Below are positions 1 to 12,912 of a DNA stretch of 64,000 bases, piece after piece. The translations under genes and the position numbers were made by a program. This DNA comes from Mugil cephalus. Lineage: Eukaryota; Chordata; Actinopteri; Mugiliformes; Mugilidae. The stretch is from NCBI RefSeq assembly GCF_022458985.1, contig NC_061773.1, positions 17,704,001 to 17,768,000 of the forward strand, given 5' to 3'. The number at the start of each line of letters is the position of its first letter. Position 1 is the stretch's first letter. Below the pieces are notes generated by a model, which was not told the origin of the DNA, did not search any database, and saw only the letters and a list, made by a program, of their open reading frames with translations.

Positions 1-696
1 CTGGCAAACTAGATGGATTAAAGGGACACTTTGCATTTAAAGACAGCTGGGACAAAACTAGTTGAGTTGCAAGAGTAAAACTGTAGCTTGGTTAAATACA
101 TTGAAGGTTCCCCTTAGGGGAGATTAAGGAGACTGATCATTCTTAAAATTGGCAAGTTACCTACAGACAGCAAATTATCTACTGCATAGACACAAGAATA
201 AACCAGATTTACAAATCTACCTACTTTATGAGATGAACACAAATGCGACATTAGTTATCGACCAATTTCAGCAGCGTGGAGGCCACTTGGTATTTTGGCT
301 AATATTAGTACAGGAGCAACAAAGAATAAAATAAAAGGTGATATAATGTTAGAACATCTACTTCCGTAAAATACATCGCAGTGGGCGGTAACGGTTCTTA
401 TCTAGCTTATGAAAGTACAACGCTTTATAAATAATTCCTTCAACTCTCTGGTCTAACTCTCAGTTTGTGTCAAAATGTATTTTAGTTCGCTGTAGGAGTG
501 CCTGTAAAGTGCCAACTTAGAGCGTAGGTTACCTTTAACATAACCCTCGTAGACAAAACAACAGCATGTACCAGAGGCTAACTAGGTAGCATAGCTGGAA
601 AAACAAAAGATTTAGCCGATGTGTCGAACCGCCGACGTAAACAACACAGCACGTATTCGTAAAAAAATGAGTCAAGCTGAGTCGACATTCATCGGT

Positions 697-806
697 AGAA
701 TATTGTGAACAAACCTGACATCTTTCGGGGTCATTCTCAGTAAGCCAGCTGCTCCATATCTGTCTCTCAGCTCCTGACACACTGCGCACGTAGCTAGCGA
801 GCATTA
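697..806 (-). other. Possible first exon of a minus-strand gene lying left of the window
   Basis: Read on the minus strand, this is a locally CpG-richer stretch that ends in CAG followed by gtttgt, a usable splice donor. Two start codons lie inside it: one opening a frame MLASYVRS..., and one, nearer the donor, opening MTPKDV before the donor. I do not recognise either peptide, and the rest of the gene would be outside the window to the left. The alternative is an untranslated exon or chance. Confidence is low because no second exon is available to test the phase. Confidence 0.2.
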
Positions 807-1204
807 GCCTTTAGCTAAAAGGACCCCTGCTGCAAAGCTGACGTTTAGGTGTCTATGCTCCGCCTGAATATATTTACCTTTACTTTAGCTGGGATTATGC
901 ACCAAAAAATGCTATTCAGTGCAATACAGTACAATTTTATTTATATAACGTCGGCATATTAAAGAGAGGGTGATATAATTTGAACTGGGAAACTAAATTT
1001 AAAACATGTCATGCCCACATAACATTAAAAACATTTTGTGGTTCTATATGTGGAGTTAAAGTATGGAACAGACTGAGAATTAGTAATGTCCAAGCATATG
1101 TAAGTAAGGAGTACAAACACATGGTGTACTCCAGGTATAGGGAAGAAGGGGAGTCTGAATATATCATATATAATATATATATATGTGAATAAAAGACACA
1201 CACA

Positions 1205-1520
1205 ATATAAAGTGTCTCTACATGCTTGACAAAATCCAGCCTGAAAGCTCAAGAGCAAGCCTGAAGGCGGTTTCTTCCTATCACTTTTGATAGGAAGAAA
1301 CCTTGAGCATACCCCCGCTCATGTGAAGGGACCCATTTGCCAAAGGCCGGTTGGGCAGAGACGGTAAAGAGAAGGAGGAATTAGATAAACATACGTCTGT
1401 CATAGATACATACATCTGACTGAAGCAAACATGTAGAATCTCTTGATGATACAGATACAAGATATAGCTGATGATGAGGTAGGAGTGGATAACAACATTA
1501 CATCATAGACATAGCAGTTT
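1205..1520. repeat. Dispersed repeat-like segment with perfect hairpin
   Basis: The segment contains a perfect inverted repeat: 15 bp arms at 1269-1283 and 1288-1302 around a 4-base loop. It is followed by the motif AAACCTTGAGCA and then CCCGCTCATG...GGGACCCAT. From general knowledge this string resembles a dispersed repeat seen in many teleost genomes, but I cannot name the family. No open frame of interest is present. Confidence 0.4.
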
Positions 1521-2762
1521 GAAAATGTTTAGATATGAATAAATACGTCAAAATCTATGAAATCTATGATAAATGAAAAGCTACAGGGATCTGTTCACAA
1601 GGGCTGTGGCAAAACAAACAAAAAAACTATTGGGCCCCTGCTGAACCCTCACCTACCGTCCCATGTGTACTGTCATGTCAGATTCAGTTAGTTCCCATTT
1701 ACTACAGGAGATGGAGAGCAACCTCATTACATGCACAGAGGCAGTCCACCTTATCTGCTTGATAACAGCACTGCCTGGTTTGATATTCTGCAGGAATGTG
1801 ATCTTGGTCTGATTAAGAATAAGAATTAAGGATTAATAGAGAATAGGCCAGAAGTCTTTGTACCCTTAAACCTCACTGAAGCCATGTTCCATTCTTCCCG
1901 AAAACTGTTTAAATTAATAGTTAATTTGTTATGGTGCAGCCCTTTGGTTCGCCAGGAACTACCAAGTTCATTTTGTATTACTCGGGTGTTTTTACCCATC
2001 GGAGCTTTAAGAAAGGTTCAGCAAAAACGTGTAAATAACACTCAGTCTAACCTAAAACAGGAAGTATAATACTGGTCACCACGGCTGGTATTTACATACA
2101 GATCACAACATGCCCACAGCCAGGTAGAGTAGAGGATAGCATGAAGGAGTTTCTGTAAACTCACTTGGAGACAGCAGTCGGTCAAGAAGACCTACGCACT
2201 CATTCACAAAATAATTAAGACTGCTCACCTGCAAGTCCATTTCAACAGGTCCACACACAAATCACGATCACAAGCCTCAGAGTTCCTGATTTGTGGAGGC
2301 GTATTTTTATTTGTCACCAACTTTTAGTTTGCTTTTGTTTATTTAATCCGACTGGCGTGTTTTTCTGAACCATCGCTAATCCACATCTGACGCACACACA
2401 CACCAGTTGTGATGTCTAAAACAAGACTGGGATGCAATAGTCCTTAATAAGACTAGTGCAAGACAGTATAGTGAACATGTTTCCTTTGTAGAGGTAGAGA
2501 GAATTCCATTAATTATTCCAAAATGTAGAGAAAAATAAATCATACCAAGTTACCAAGTGTCCAAGACCTATAGGAAACTTCTATGTAAAATTAGTTTTCT
2601 CTTTAGCTAAGCCTCCAGGTATTTTGTTCCCAAACATCAAGTAAAATGAGAGAGAATGAGTCCTGCGGCTCCTACAGCAGGTGTTGAACTGTCTCCAGCC
2701 GACATGCAAGACTGATCTCAGGGTCACAGCAGAATTCCTGCTGATAGAAACACAAGACCACC

Positions 2763-4494
2763 TACACTCAACATGGGCGCTCCCACGTAAGCAGCGTTTT
2801 GCCTCATTCATTCACTAACGTCAGAGTGGAGATCAATAAGTAATAGGTTGTGCGTGTGTGCAAAGTCATGACGCACACACATAAAACAGAGCTGCTCTTT
2901 TTTTCTGGAGCAGCATCAGAGACAATAGATGTCAATGTCGGGTCTGACCACATCTAAAGATGGTCAGTTGTGATCCAATAGTCCAGATCGGAACTTAATG
3001 TCTGTAGACGCCCTAGGGAGCACATGACATTATGGAGGTCATGACCGAGCGGGGCTCTAAAACCCAGACAGGCACAGAGAGAACGTGCCTGTTATTATAG
3101 TATAAAAATACTATAAGGGCCACTAATGGCCTTCCACTGGATTGGCTGGGGGCTACACCGTGAGCATGAGCCTGGTGTCTTGAGGAGGCTGAGACCTCCA
3201 CCCGCAGCCACAGTGGGCTGATCATCTGGCTGTTGGGTTGGACAGACCAGAGTCAGCGGAGGAGGTTGGACCTTTCAGCCCAACCTCCAAACTATTAGTG
3301 ACAATGAGAAACAGGACCTATTTAAAAGCTCCTGCTGGTAAATTGATGATGTCATCATGACATTGGTGATGATGTCATGATGACATCATTGAGAATAGGG
3401 GAAAAAATGGCCACGCCCCTTGTTGTTCAGGTGTCATGACTACCACTTGGGAGGCTTGGTGTCCAATGAGGATCCTTCAGGATCTTAATGCTACCAAGGA
3501 ACATGAGAGCACATGAAAATGACAGAAACAAACATGATGTGTCAGGTGATGAGAAATCGGCTACTGGACCAAGACCTTGCAGCAATGTCACGTTCAATTC
3601 TTAAAAGCAACATCTGAGCAATTGTTGAGGGATTTGGGCCCATCTTTAGGTGTGGCCAGATTTGGGGTAATCTCTTTCCGGAATATTTTCATCCCGCTAC
3701 CTTAAACAGTCTATGGTCATGACCTTATAGTGCTGTGTCCAGTTCAAACAACATTGGCTGGTTTAAAATAAACCTCTAAGGGGCGTGACTATTAGCCACA
3801 TTTGTTCTTGTTCTCAATGATGTCATCATAAATGTCATGATGACATCATCAAATCACCAGCAGGAGCTTTTAAATAGGTCCTGTTTCTCATTGTCACTAA
3901 TAGTTTTGGGAGGTTGGACCTCCGCTGACTCTGGTCTGTCCAACCCAACAGCCAGATGATCAGCCCACTGTGGCTGCGGGTGGAGGTCTCAGCCTCCTCA
4001 AGACACCAGGCTCATGCTTACGGTGTAGCCCCCAGCCAATCCAGTGGAAGGCCATTAGTGGCCCTTATAGTATTTTTATACTATAATAACAGGCATGTTC
4101 TCTCTGTGCCTGTCTGGATTTTAGAGCCCCACTCGGTCATGACCTCCATAATGTCATGTGCTCCCTAGCGCCTCTTCAGACCTTGCATTAAGATCCGATC
4201 TGGACTATTGGATTGCAAGTGACCATCTTTAGGTGTAGTTAGACATTGACATACGTCTCCAAATGCTTCCCAAGATCCCATCTCAGTATTGTGCTCTGTA
4301 TGCAAAACCTCAACATTATTAGATGTAGAATATTTTAACATCTATTGTCTCTAGCGGACCTCTATCGCTGCGTGTGTGTGTCATGACCTGGCACACACAC
4401 ACACAACTTATTATTTATTGATCTCCAGCCTGACCTTAATGACTGAATGAGGGAAAACGCTGCTTACGTAGGAGCACCCCTGTTGAGTAGATGC
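2763..4494. mobile_element. Large fold-back (long inverted repeat) element, about 1.7 kb
   Basis: Left arm about 2763-3421 and right arm about 3779-4494 are reverse complements of each other over nearly their whole length, around a unique centre of about 357 bp. The clearest matched pairs are 3013-3225 (minus) and 3956-4168 (plus), which give almost the same 70-residue conceptual peptide only because they are arms of the repeat. The right arm carries roughly 90 bp (about 4250-4340) missing from the left. TGATGTCATCATGACAT-type palindromes lie near the inner ends. No transposase was recognised. It is best read as a non-autonomous fold-back DNA element or a diverged inverted duplication. I could not define a target-site duplication. 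Confidence 0.7.
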
Positions 4495-6950
4495 GGTCTT
4501 TAATCCAAATCAGGACTCAGTATGTTTACACGTACAGCTTAATCGAGCTATGCTCAGAGTTCATCATCAGCTGTAACAACTGTAATAGCCTACTTATGTT
4601 AACTGTGTAATTATCCATAAATTAGCATTTACTGACTTAATCATGGCTGATGTTAGCATTAGCTCGGTGTTCTGATACAGCACTGTACGGGACATGTGAG
4701 AACAGTCAATTTTAGCATCAAACATAACATTATACCACTTGTATTCACCACACAAAGCTTCCTCATCAGTAAAAGTCAGCCAGTAGTTCTCAGGATGACT
4801 GTCCACGTATGGGTATAATAAATAAATAAATTGACACCTAAGGTGAGATACCCAGGTTCAGAGTGAGAGTTAAATATGTTGCACTGACACTAATTATAAG
4901 TTACACAGTTAATTCCCCAGCACTCACACTTTAACACCAACTATTTGTCCTCAGAGAGTTATATATAACACTTATATATAACTCTACAAAGGGTATAATT
5001 AACTCGATTCTTGCTAAAGTTTTGCCACCAGAAATTTAACTCCACAGCATTTGCTGTGTAAATATAATGTGCCATAGATTCAGAGTAAGTAAAAATAAAC
5101 TTGATAAAAAAATACATAGGTTTAAGAAGATTTTCTCACTGGTTAATCAACAAATAGATATTAGGGTTAATATAATAAGTAGTTTTAGCAGAAATTACAA
5201 ACTTTTATTTCATCTTCTGAATGATAAATTTGTGTGTGTGTGTTTTTATTATTATTATTTATTTTTTTAATTCAGAGTGAGCTGTATAGTGATGTCCACA
5301 TAACACTTTTAGTTGTTTTTCTTTAGTTCTTGTTATTTATGACGCCTCACTTCCTCCCATACAAGACACTGCAAAAAAAAAAGTGTAAAAAAACTGCAAC
5401 ATCATTCAAGACTCCACGTAGCCCTGCCATTGCATAAGTAATCTGCAATATCATTATATATTTTATACACAGATACCTGTAAATCATTCATTTTATTGTT
5501 TTTTATTATTTCCTTTTTTTCAGTTTATTATTTTTTCCAGGTCTGCTGTTGGATGAGTCTCTACTGCTGGTGTGCAGCTTTGAATAACAACAAAACTCTT
5601 AGCATTTTGTTTGTAGAATCAGGATGTAAGATGCAGTTATAGGGTTTCATAAAATGGAAACCGAAAAGGTCACTGTGTGCGTCTCAGACTTCTGTCTCAC
5701 TCTGAGTCAGTAACTAAACTGCCTACACGACAAATTAATATTCTCTCTAATAATATTCTCCTTCGGCTCGTGACTTCAAGAATAAAGTAACGTCAAGCAA
5801 ACACGTTTTCTTCAAACTTTATTTTTCACACTTAACGTATTACACTGACAACCAAAAAGCAAGATGTGATCAAAATGCAGACACAAAAAAGATCTGTAAC
5901 GTAAGAGAGGCAATATACCCCCCCAAAATATAAGAATATGAAACCAACCAAATATTTAAAAGTTAAAAACTCTACGAAAAATCTTAACCTGTTTTCTTTG
6001 TACAAACAAAGGGTCATTAGTTTTTTTGCTACACCTGAATACCCATTGACTTGCATTAGCACTGCTGCTAACAAATGCAAAGATCCACGAGCTTCAGATT
6101 CTGAAAAAGAAAAACCTGTGTGAAATAATAATTTAAACGATTTCAGTTCAGTTTAAGCACAAAAACGCAACACAATTTTTCTCCAGCAAAGTATCTCATT
6201 CATGAAATAAAAGCAACATCAGCTGTAAGTTTTGTTATATCTGTGCTTACTGCAGTGCTGAAAGCTACATGCTCATCGATGCTGTCTCTCTGCAGACTGT
6301 CTCTGAATCTTGTGCTCTTAGGAACAGATCATTTACTCTGTAGGCGGTCATTTAAAGCATTTTCCGTAGATCCCCCCGTGTCCCAGTGTCTCCTGAACAC
6401 TCGGCACATCCTGCTTAGCTGACAAAGTACATATCAATCAGCGGAGATTATAGTGAAGCCATACACAGTTATTGTTACATCGAGAAAAGTCAGAAGAAAA
6501 GAGCTAAAACGCAGGCTACATCTTGATGAAACACAGACGGGCGGTACTACCTGCGGCGGGAATGGAGGCTGACAATGCGGCGTCGACATCATCCCAATAC
6601 AACAAAACAGAAAAAAAAAAAATAAAAAAAAATCGGTGCTCAATATCAATAGCAATAGTGATTGTCTGCCTCCATTCCTGCAGCAACTTGAGTCAGTGAG
6701 CAAAAATATCTTTAATATTTAGAACCTGTGAGTTCACCTGGACATCGGACAGCCAGACATGATCTGTGAAGGTCAGAAAAAGACCACAGTGACACGGATA
6801 TGACTTTAGTGACACTTAAATTACCTTAGTGTCTCGGAATCAAACTTTTATGACATATTGTTGTCTACAAATTGTGTGACCATAACGACATCACCATCGT
6901 CTGCAGAAATGAACATGGTGACAGGATCTCAATGACCGAGAACATGAACA
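4495..6950. other. Intergenic, no confident gene
   Basis: This is AT-rich sequence. A 70-residue minus-strand frame at 4594-4806 looks protein-like but is unassigned (see findings). Around 4900-5060 there is a short palindromic AT-rich stretch (TTATATATAACAC...). A TTTATT at 5818-5823 is an AATAAA on the minus strand and is the nearest clear canonical poly(A) signal downstream of podxl2, but at 3.3 kb from the stop codon the link is speculative. Nothing else is supported. Confidence 0.5.
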
Positions 6951-6952
6951 TA

Positions 6953-7568
6953 CACTGTGTGCACAATTATTAGACAAGACAGTATTCTGCTAATATATAT
7001 ATATGTACTGTATATAGTAAATATATTTGGTATGTATATTTGCCCACTCCAAGCTGTGTAAATGTATTAAGCATATCAGGTCTATTTGTCTAATCAGGGA
7101 GGGTGTGGCGAGATCCACCCCTTATATGAAGGTGTCTATAATTATTAGCAGCTTCATATCCGAAGGCAAAGTCTGCCAAAAAAAAAAAAAAATTACAAAA
7201 AAAAACAGATTTAACTCTTGACTCTGAAAAGTCAAACATTTTAAATAGTTTTTCACAGCAGAGGGACACGGCACTCTTGAAATTACCAAGATACTGAGAC
7301 GTGACTATAGAACCATTAAATGCTTCTGTGCAAATAGTCAACAAGGTCACAAGAAAAAAAAGAAGAAGAAGAAGAAGAAGCAAATTAACTGCCAAAGATT
7401 TGAGAAGCCGCAAAAAGTCTGCCATAGCCAAAACTTTTACTTTCTTAAATATTCATGTTTGAGGTTAATTGAAACATTTTGGATTGAGCCGCAGCGTTGT
7501 AGTTGTTTTGTTTAATAATAAAATGAATCCTCAAATATACAATGCACCTAATAACTGTGCACACAGTG
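6953..7568 (-). mobile_element. Internally deleted mariner-type transposon with intact ends
   Basis: The element starts with CACTGTGTGCACAATTATTA and ends with the reverse complement of CACTGTGTGCACAGTTATTA, so the ends are near-perfect inverted repeats. It is flanked by TA on both sides (6951-6952 and 7569-7570), the expected TA target duplication of the Tc1/mariner superfamily. On the minus strand, the stretch around 7190-7345 matches what I recall of the start of the transposase gene of this element type, with frame damage and poly-T tracts. At 616 bp it is far too short for an active copy (autonomous elements exceed 1.2 kb), so it can only have been moved in trans. The minus-strand open frame at 7090-7431 is a by-product of this relic. 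Confidence 0.85.
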
Positions 7569-7570
7569 TA

Positions 7571-9130
7571 TGAACTTAACGTGAGCGTGTTGAATCAGAC
7601 ATTTAAGTGTTATTTACCGTACTGACACGTGAGTCACTTGAACGTGACAACAGTGGCTCTGGAAATGACATGTGTGACTCAAACGACCGGAGACTAAAAT
7701 AACGTGACTGTAGTGATCGGTTCCACTCAGCTGCTGTGACTCGGAACGTGAATTGGTCATGATCGTGGTGCACGGGGCGTAACTCCAGATTTGAACGTTT
7801 TGATTTGAGTCTTGAATGACCCAGACGTGACCACAGACCACTACAACAGCGACTCAGAATTTAAACTTCAACACTTCACCTTTGTATATTTTCATGCTTT
7901 TGACTTCTAAATGTTGCCCATAAGTGTCACAGCCTCAAGAATTAGCCACGGAGCGCACGGCAGCCATTCCAGCACTATTGGAAAAGAAAGCATATTAGGC
8001 TATAAGAGCACGTAAGTATAGCAATCACATGAGTAAACATCCTCAGCGGTTACGACCATTCCTATAAGCAAAATAGAGATATTTCAGTCACTGTATGTGA
8101 TACATTTAACAGGATGCAGCATTTTAATGATGATAGTCACTATTTCCAAGAGGAATCGATAAAGTGCCAAAACCTTACTTTCAAAGTCGCAACAGGCTTT
8201 AACCTTCGCATCAGTAGTTTGGAGGAGTAGCTAAGAGGAGTCACTGCCGCCACTGTGGTCAGACATTAGGATATTATTAGGATAATTACTGATACATGAT
8301 GGCACCTTGTAAAAATACTCCCATTCCTAATTTTACATTCACAATATCACCTTAAAGCACTAAAAGTAACTTTTTTTTTTAAATAATACATATTTCTGGA
8401 TTATTATCACTGTAATTTTACCTCTGTACTGTATGTGCAGCTAATTCTGACTACTTTACATACTGTCAACATGTAAAATACTGATCTGACTGAGTAAAGA
8501 GTACAGTGTGTCTTTATGAAATGTAGTCAAATAGACAATTTATAATTTAGCAGAAAATAACTAAACGTACTTTGTGAAATTCGACTGCGATCAAAGTACA
8601 CAATGTCTTCTTGGAATTAAATTAAATGTTAACGTACCCTCAAACATTTAAGGTGGAATAGCTCATGATTTGTCACTAGCTTAAGTTTAAATTGTCTTGT
8701 GCAGCCACGGTACAAAGAGCTAAAAGCGTAAGGCACACGAAACAGGAGTGGTTCATGGTTCATGGTGTTATCACATCACTTATGACCGAACATGGATTCT
8801 CAAGTATTTTGACGTCTTTGATAACACCCGGGAAGATTCCTACCTTTAGCTGAATTCAGGTTTGGCCCAGGAATAGATTTTCTTATGTAAACCCCCAATT
8901 TCTAATCTCCAAGATGGCGTCAGTGACTCCTCTGGTATTGCCCCCCCCCCCTCCCAGCCTCAGTCCTTCCTTAACTCAGATTTGTGACATCTGTCACTCA
9001 GACTTCATGCCTTATTCTCTCCCTCCTCTCAAATACGTTTTGTATTCTTCCTTTCCTTTCTCTTCTTCCACCACAGTCCTCTCGTCCACAGTCTGTCTAC
9101 ATAAAGACACGTCCTCTTCATCTTGGTCAA
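7571..9130. other. Downstream flank / possible 3' UTR of podxl2
   Basis: No coding exon was found here. The segment lies directly downstream (minus sense) of the podxl2 stop codon and may be partly its 3' untranslated region. I found no AATAAA on the minus strand close to the stop. A poly-C run (8940-8951) and pyrimidine-rich stretches occur at 8940-9120. The apparent open frames at 8914-9202 are low-complexity shadows of this pyrimidine-rich region. Confidence 0.5.
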
Positions 9131-12100
9131 TCAGAGGTGCGTGTCCTGCTCCTCTTCTTCCTCCTCAGTCGCCGCCTGATTGACGAACACCTGAAAAAAT
9201 AAAGACGAGAGTCTGGACACCGTTGATGAACCGAATGAATTGTAAATCAGTCATCAATCGATCGTGTGTCATCCAGTCACCTGCCAGCGGCTGCCCTCCT
9301 CCCCCCCGCCTCCTTCTCCCCCTCCTCCTCCTCCTCCTCCTCCTCCTCCTCCTCCTCCACTTCCCGCCAGCCCGTTGGCGCTCGGCTTTTTCTCTCGCAT
9401 CTCAGGGTGGGGGTCGTTGGTCACGTCCAGCGTGGGGTTGTCGTGGTAACCATTCTCCACAAAGTGGAGTTCCTCGGCGCGAAACTGTGGTTTAAAAAAG
9501 AGCAGCAAAGGATTATTTTACGTTAGTGTTCATTAGATCAAACAGGCTAGTCTTCGTCACTGATCACATGAAGGTGACAACATGGACGCCTCCGAGAAGA
9601 CGGGCAAGGAGCCCGGTCGGCCGTTACATGCAAAATATGTAAGTCAGTCCTGAAATACAACAAAAAAATAGACATGGACTCAATATAAGATATACGGATT
9701 CAACCTACATGACCTTTCAGTAAGTTTTTTAAACCTTTTTTTGAAACACGTTTCCTGTAGCTGGGTCCTCTCCCTCTGTCAATCCTACTACAATCTGAAC
9801 CGAGCAATGGAACTAAACTGGTTTTCGCTGCTTATGGAAGACAGAGTTTGCTCAGAGTCCAGGGTATCATGCAAAACCAACAACACAAAAACAGATGCAT
9901 GCGCTCACCATCACACTTAGAACAATAACAATGATATGGCAGGAATACATTTAATGTGAAAGAAAACATTTCTCAGTATTTGTTTATATCTAAGTTAAAT
10001 ATGTAAAGTGGAAACCTGTTAAATTTCATTCTGCACGACCGAAAATATAGAAACTGGTGTTTAGTCACTTTCACGTTCATTAGGTCCATTAGATAAAACG
10101 AATGCATTACAAATGAACAGCCCTGCACTAAATCTTAGCTTCCCGACGGTCCACGACGGTGTTTCAACTGTGTGATTGTTTTTTCGAAGATATAGTTTGT
10201 TGTGCTGTTAAACTGGACTGAACTGAACATCAGAGTGTTTCGAACCCACTTAACAACATGTGTCAGCGCAACACAACACAGTCCATTAGCACTAAAAACC
10301 GCAACCTCCAAAATGAAGACACAGCTGAATCAGTTATTTGAATGAAAAGCTGAATATCATAACCTTCCTGAGGCTGAGATTTTAATGCAGGACTGTGATA
10401 TTAGAATGCATTCGATCTCACTAGGGTACCTAATGAACTGGCAGGGGAGTGTGTGATTAAATATTGATGTTATAATGGAGGTGACTCAACATGCCATTAT
10501 ATATATATAAAAAAAAAAGTTTCCATCGACATGGAAGCTTTGGCTAGTTGGTTAGTTATATAAGAGAATGGACTGATGTGTGCGTGCAGATGCGTGCGTC
10601 GACCTACCGCTGTCTTAGTCCCGGGCAGCCGCCTCTGCCAGCAGATGTAAATGAACCCGGACGTGATGATGACCATGCAGACGGAGCCGATGATCACGAG
10701 AACCACAAAGAGTTTGCCGTAGTCGCTGCGCGTCTGGCTGGGCCGAGACTGACAGGTGCTGGCGGCGCTGTAGTTCTGGATGCCCACCTGAAGAGGCGCA
10801 CACACACACACACACACACACAAAATCAATCAGTGGCATGACTGGATATTACAGGCCATCGGGCTACTGAATTATTGATTTTAACATATATCATCTCCAC
10901 ATATTGTTGACAATGTGACATTTACACACATCTTTTGCATCCTTGTACAACGCAAACAACATTTGCACATTCGAAGTGTCGTATATGTATATGTTGTCAC
11001 TATATTCTACATCTTGTACCTTGTGCTCACTTATTTTCTGCTATTTTCGGCTGTTACATCTTAATGTTTTGTGCTTCATGTTTGTGCCTCTGCTAATTCC
11101 TTAGAGGATGTGAAATGTGTCATTGAACTGTTTGGTGAAGGTGGAGGAGATGCCTATGCTATTATTGTCTCATAAACATCCCTCTCCCTCCTGATCAAGT
11201 TGAAAAGTATGTATCTATATTTTTGAAGTGAAGACAATTTGAGCCCCATGACAGCAAACGTCAGAGAAAGCGAGAGTAGGGGACATTTAATAATAAATGA
11301 CAACGTGAAAATGTTCTTGCTGAGTTGTAAATTTCCAGAAACTGGTGAAACCTGGCTTCATTTGTGAATTCAAACTGTTTGCGGACGTCGTACCCTATTG
11401 AGACTTTTCCTGATCTGTCCCAGCATCTCCAGCACGTCCTTGGTAGCTATCACTCCTGAAAGACACGTGTAAAGACAAGCGTGAGGCAACAACACAGTGA
11501 AGTGTCAGCGCGTGTGTTAGAGAACTAATTATGTTCAGAACATCCTGAATCAATCAGTCGGCATGCTCGCTGCTTGTTCAAGGTTTTCTGATTTTACACC
11601 TGACAGAGTTGCTAAAGAAAAGAGAAAAAAAAGTACGCTTGTGACGTCGAAACATCTATTTTTGTCCCGAGAAGGAAAGAATGTCAGACACCTGTCTGCT
11701 TTCTGCAAAAAATCGAATGTTTCAGGCTGCACCCATCAGAACTTCTTTCGGCTTACGAGGCGGCCTGGGTCATATTTTCTTACTGAAGTCGTGTCTTCTT
11801 ACGATCATAGGTGCCCTATTGCCGAGGCACAACAGGCCCGACCCGAGAAAAACTAAAAATAGACTTATTGTCTGAGCTGCCCTCATTTACTCTGTAACTC
11901 AGCCTCCGAGGCTAGTTGCTAAAGGTTGTGCGGGGTTGGCTGTAGGCAGGAATAAATGGGAACTGGTTTTCCTGTAATATGGTGCAACTTAAAAAAATAT
12001 TGGCACCGCTCACAGTTTTCTACATTTCCACAGAAAATTACTCAAAACATCAGCAGGTTTTCACACGAGTTCTAACAGTAGACAAAGAAAACCTGACCAA

Positions 12101-12153
12101 CAACAACTGAAATGGAAATATTAAACTTGGGTATACTTGTGTTACGATCTTCA

Positions 12154-12192
<39 letters not shown>

Positions 12193-12869
12193 CGTGCTCA
12201 GATGCCACGTTCATCAGCAGCTGGTGTTGCTGGTGTGTCGGCTTGCTGAGGTAGATTACCCATGATCCTTCAGGGCTGTTCATCCTACGAGCAAACACTC
12301 GCTCCATGATCTTCAACAAACGTACGCCTTGGTCTGCCCGAAACTCCTCCTGTCGCACAAACACACACACACACGTTTCCACGTCATCAGCTGACTTTCC
12401 GTGTGAACTTGCACAGAGTGACAACGTCTGCTCTAATAAAGAAGAGGAGAGGGGATGTGACGCCGCGGTCGCAGTGAGGGTTTGTGTTGCCGCCATGGCG
12501 ACACGGCGCTTCCTCCCTCGCCATCGCGCACACAAAAATGACAAAGGACCTCCAGCAGTCTCGTCTTTGCAGCTTTAAAACAGACGTCCTTCTTCCCTCC
12601 TTGTCTTTCTCCGACAGCGTGGGAGGAAAGTCTGGCTCGTTCTTCAGTTAAAAAACGTTACACCCATTGAAATTTGTACTTCTGGGAGCTGGTAGGGAAA
12701 AAAAGCTTTTTGTTGTGTATGTACCTGTGCAATTATGACAACAATGTTTAATCTAAATCAGTGAATAGCTTCTGCATTAAAAAACTGGTTTCGAGGGCAA
12801 ATAAAAACATGGGTCAGGCTATTGTGAAAGCATGTGGACTGAAGCATGTGACTGCCGCAGACAGAGAAG

Positions 12870-12912
<43 letters not shown>

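Larger units (their letters stand above)
1..2760. other. Left flank, no confident gene
   Basis: This stretch is AT-rich non-coding DNA. It holds a possible first exon of an off-window minus-strand gene near 697-806 and a dispersed-repeat-like segment around 1205-1520 with a perfect hairpin; both have their own entries. The open frames here are short, overlap each other on both strands and show no recognisable domain. I see no tRNA or splice-linked exon chain in 1-690 or 1520-2760. Confidence 0.6.

Noticed and set aside
3013-4168. Two nearly identical 70-residue frames on opposite strands
   Set aside because: They are identical only because they lie in the two arms of the inverted repeat, and they show no domain.
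7090-7431. 113-residue minus-strand frame
   Set aside because: It lies wholly inside the deleted mariner element and includes homopolymer-encoded Leu/Phe runs; it is transposon debris.
9223-9526. Pro-, Leu- and Ser-run frames on the plus strand
   Set aside because: They are shadows of the CCT microsatellite and of podxl2 coding exon 12 on the other strand.
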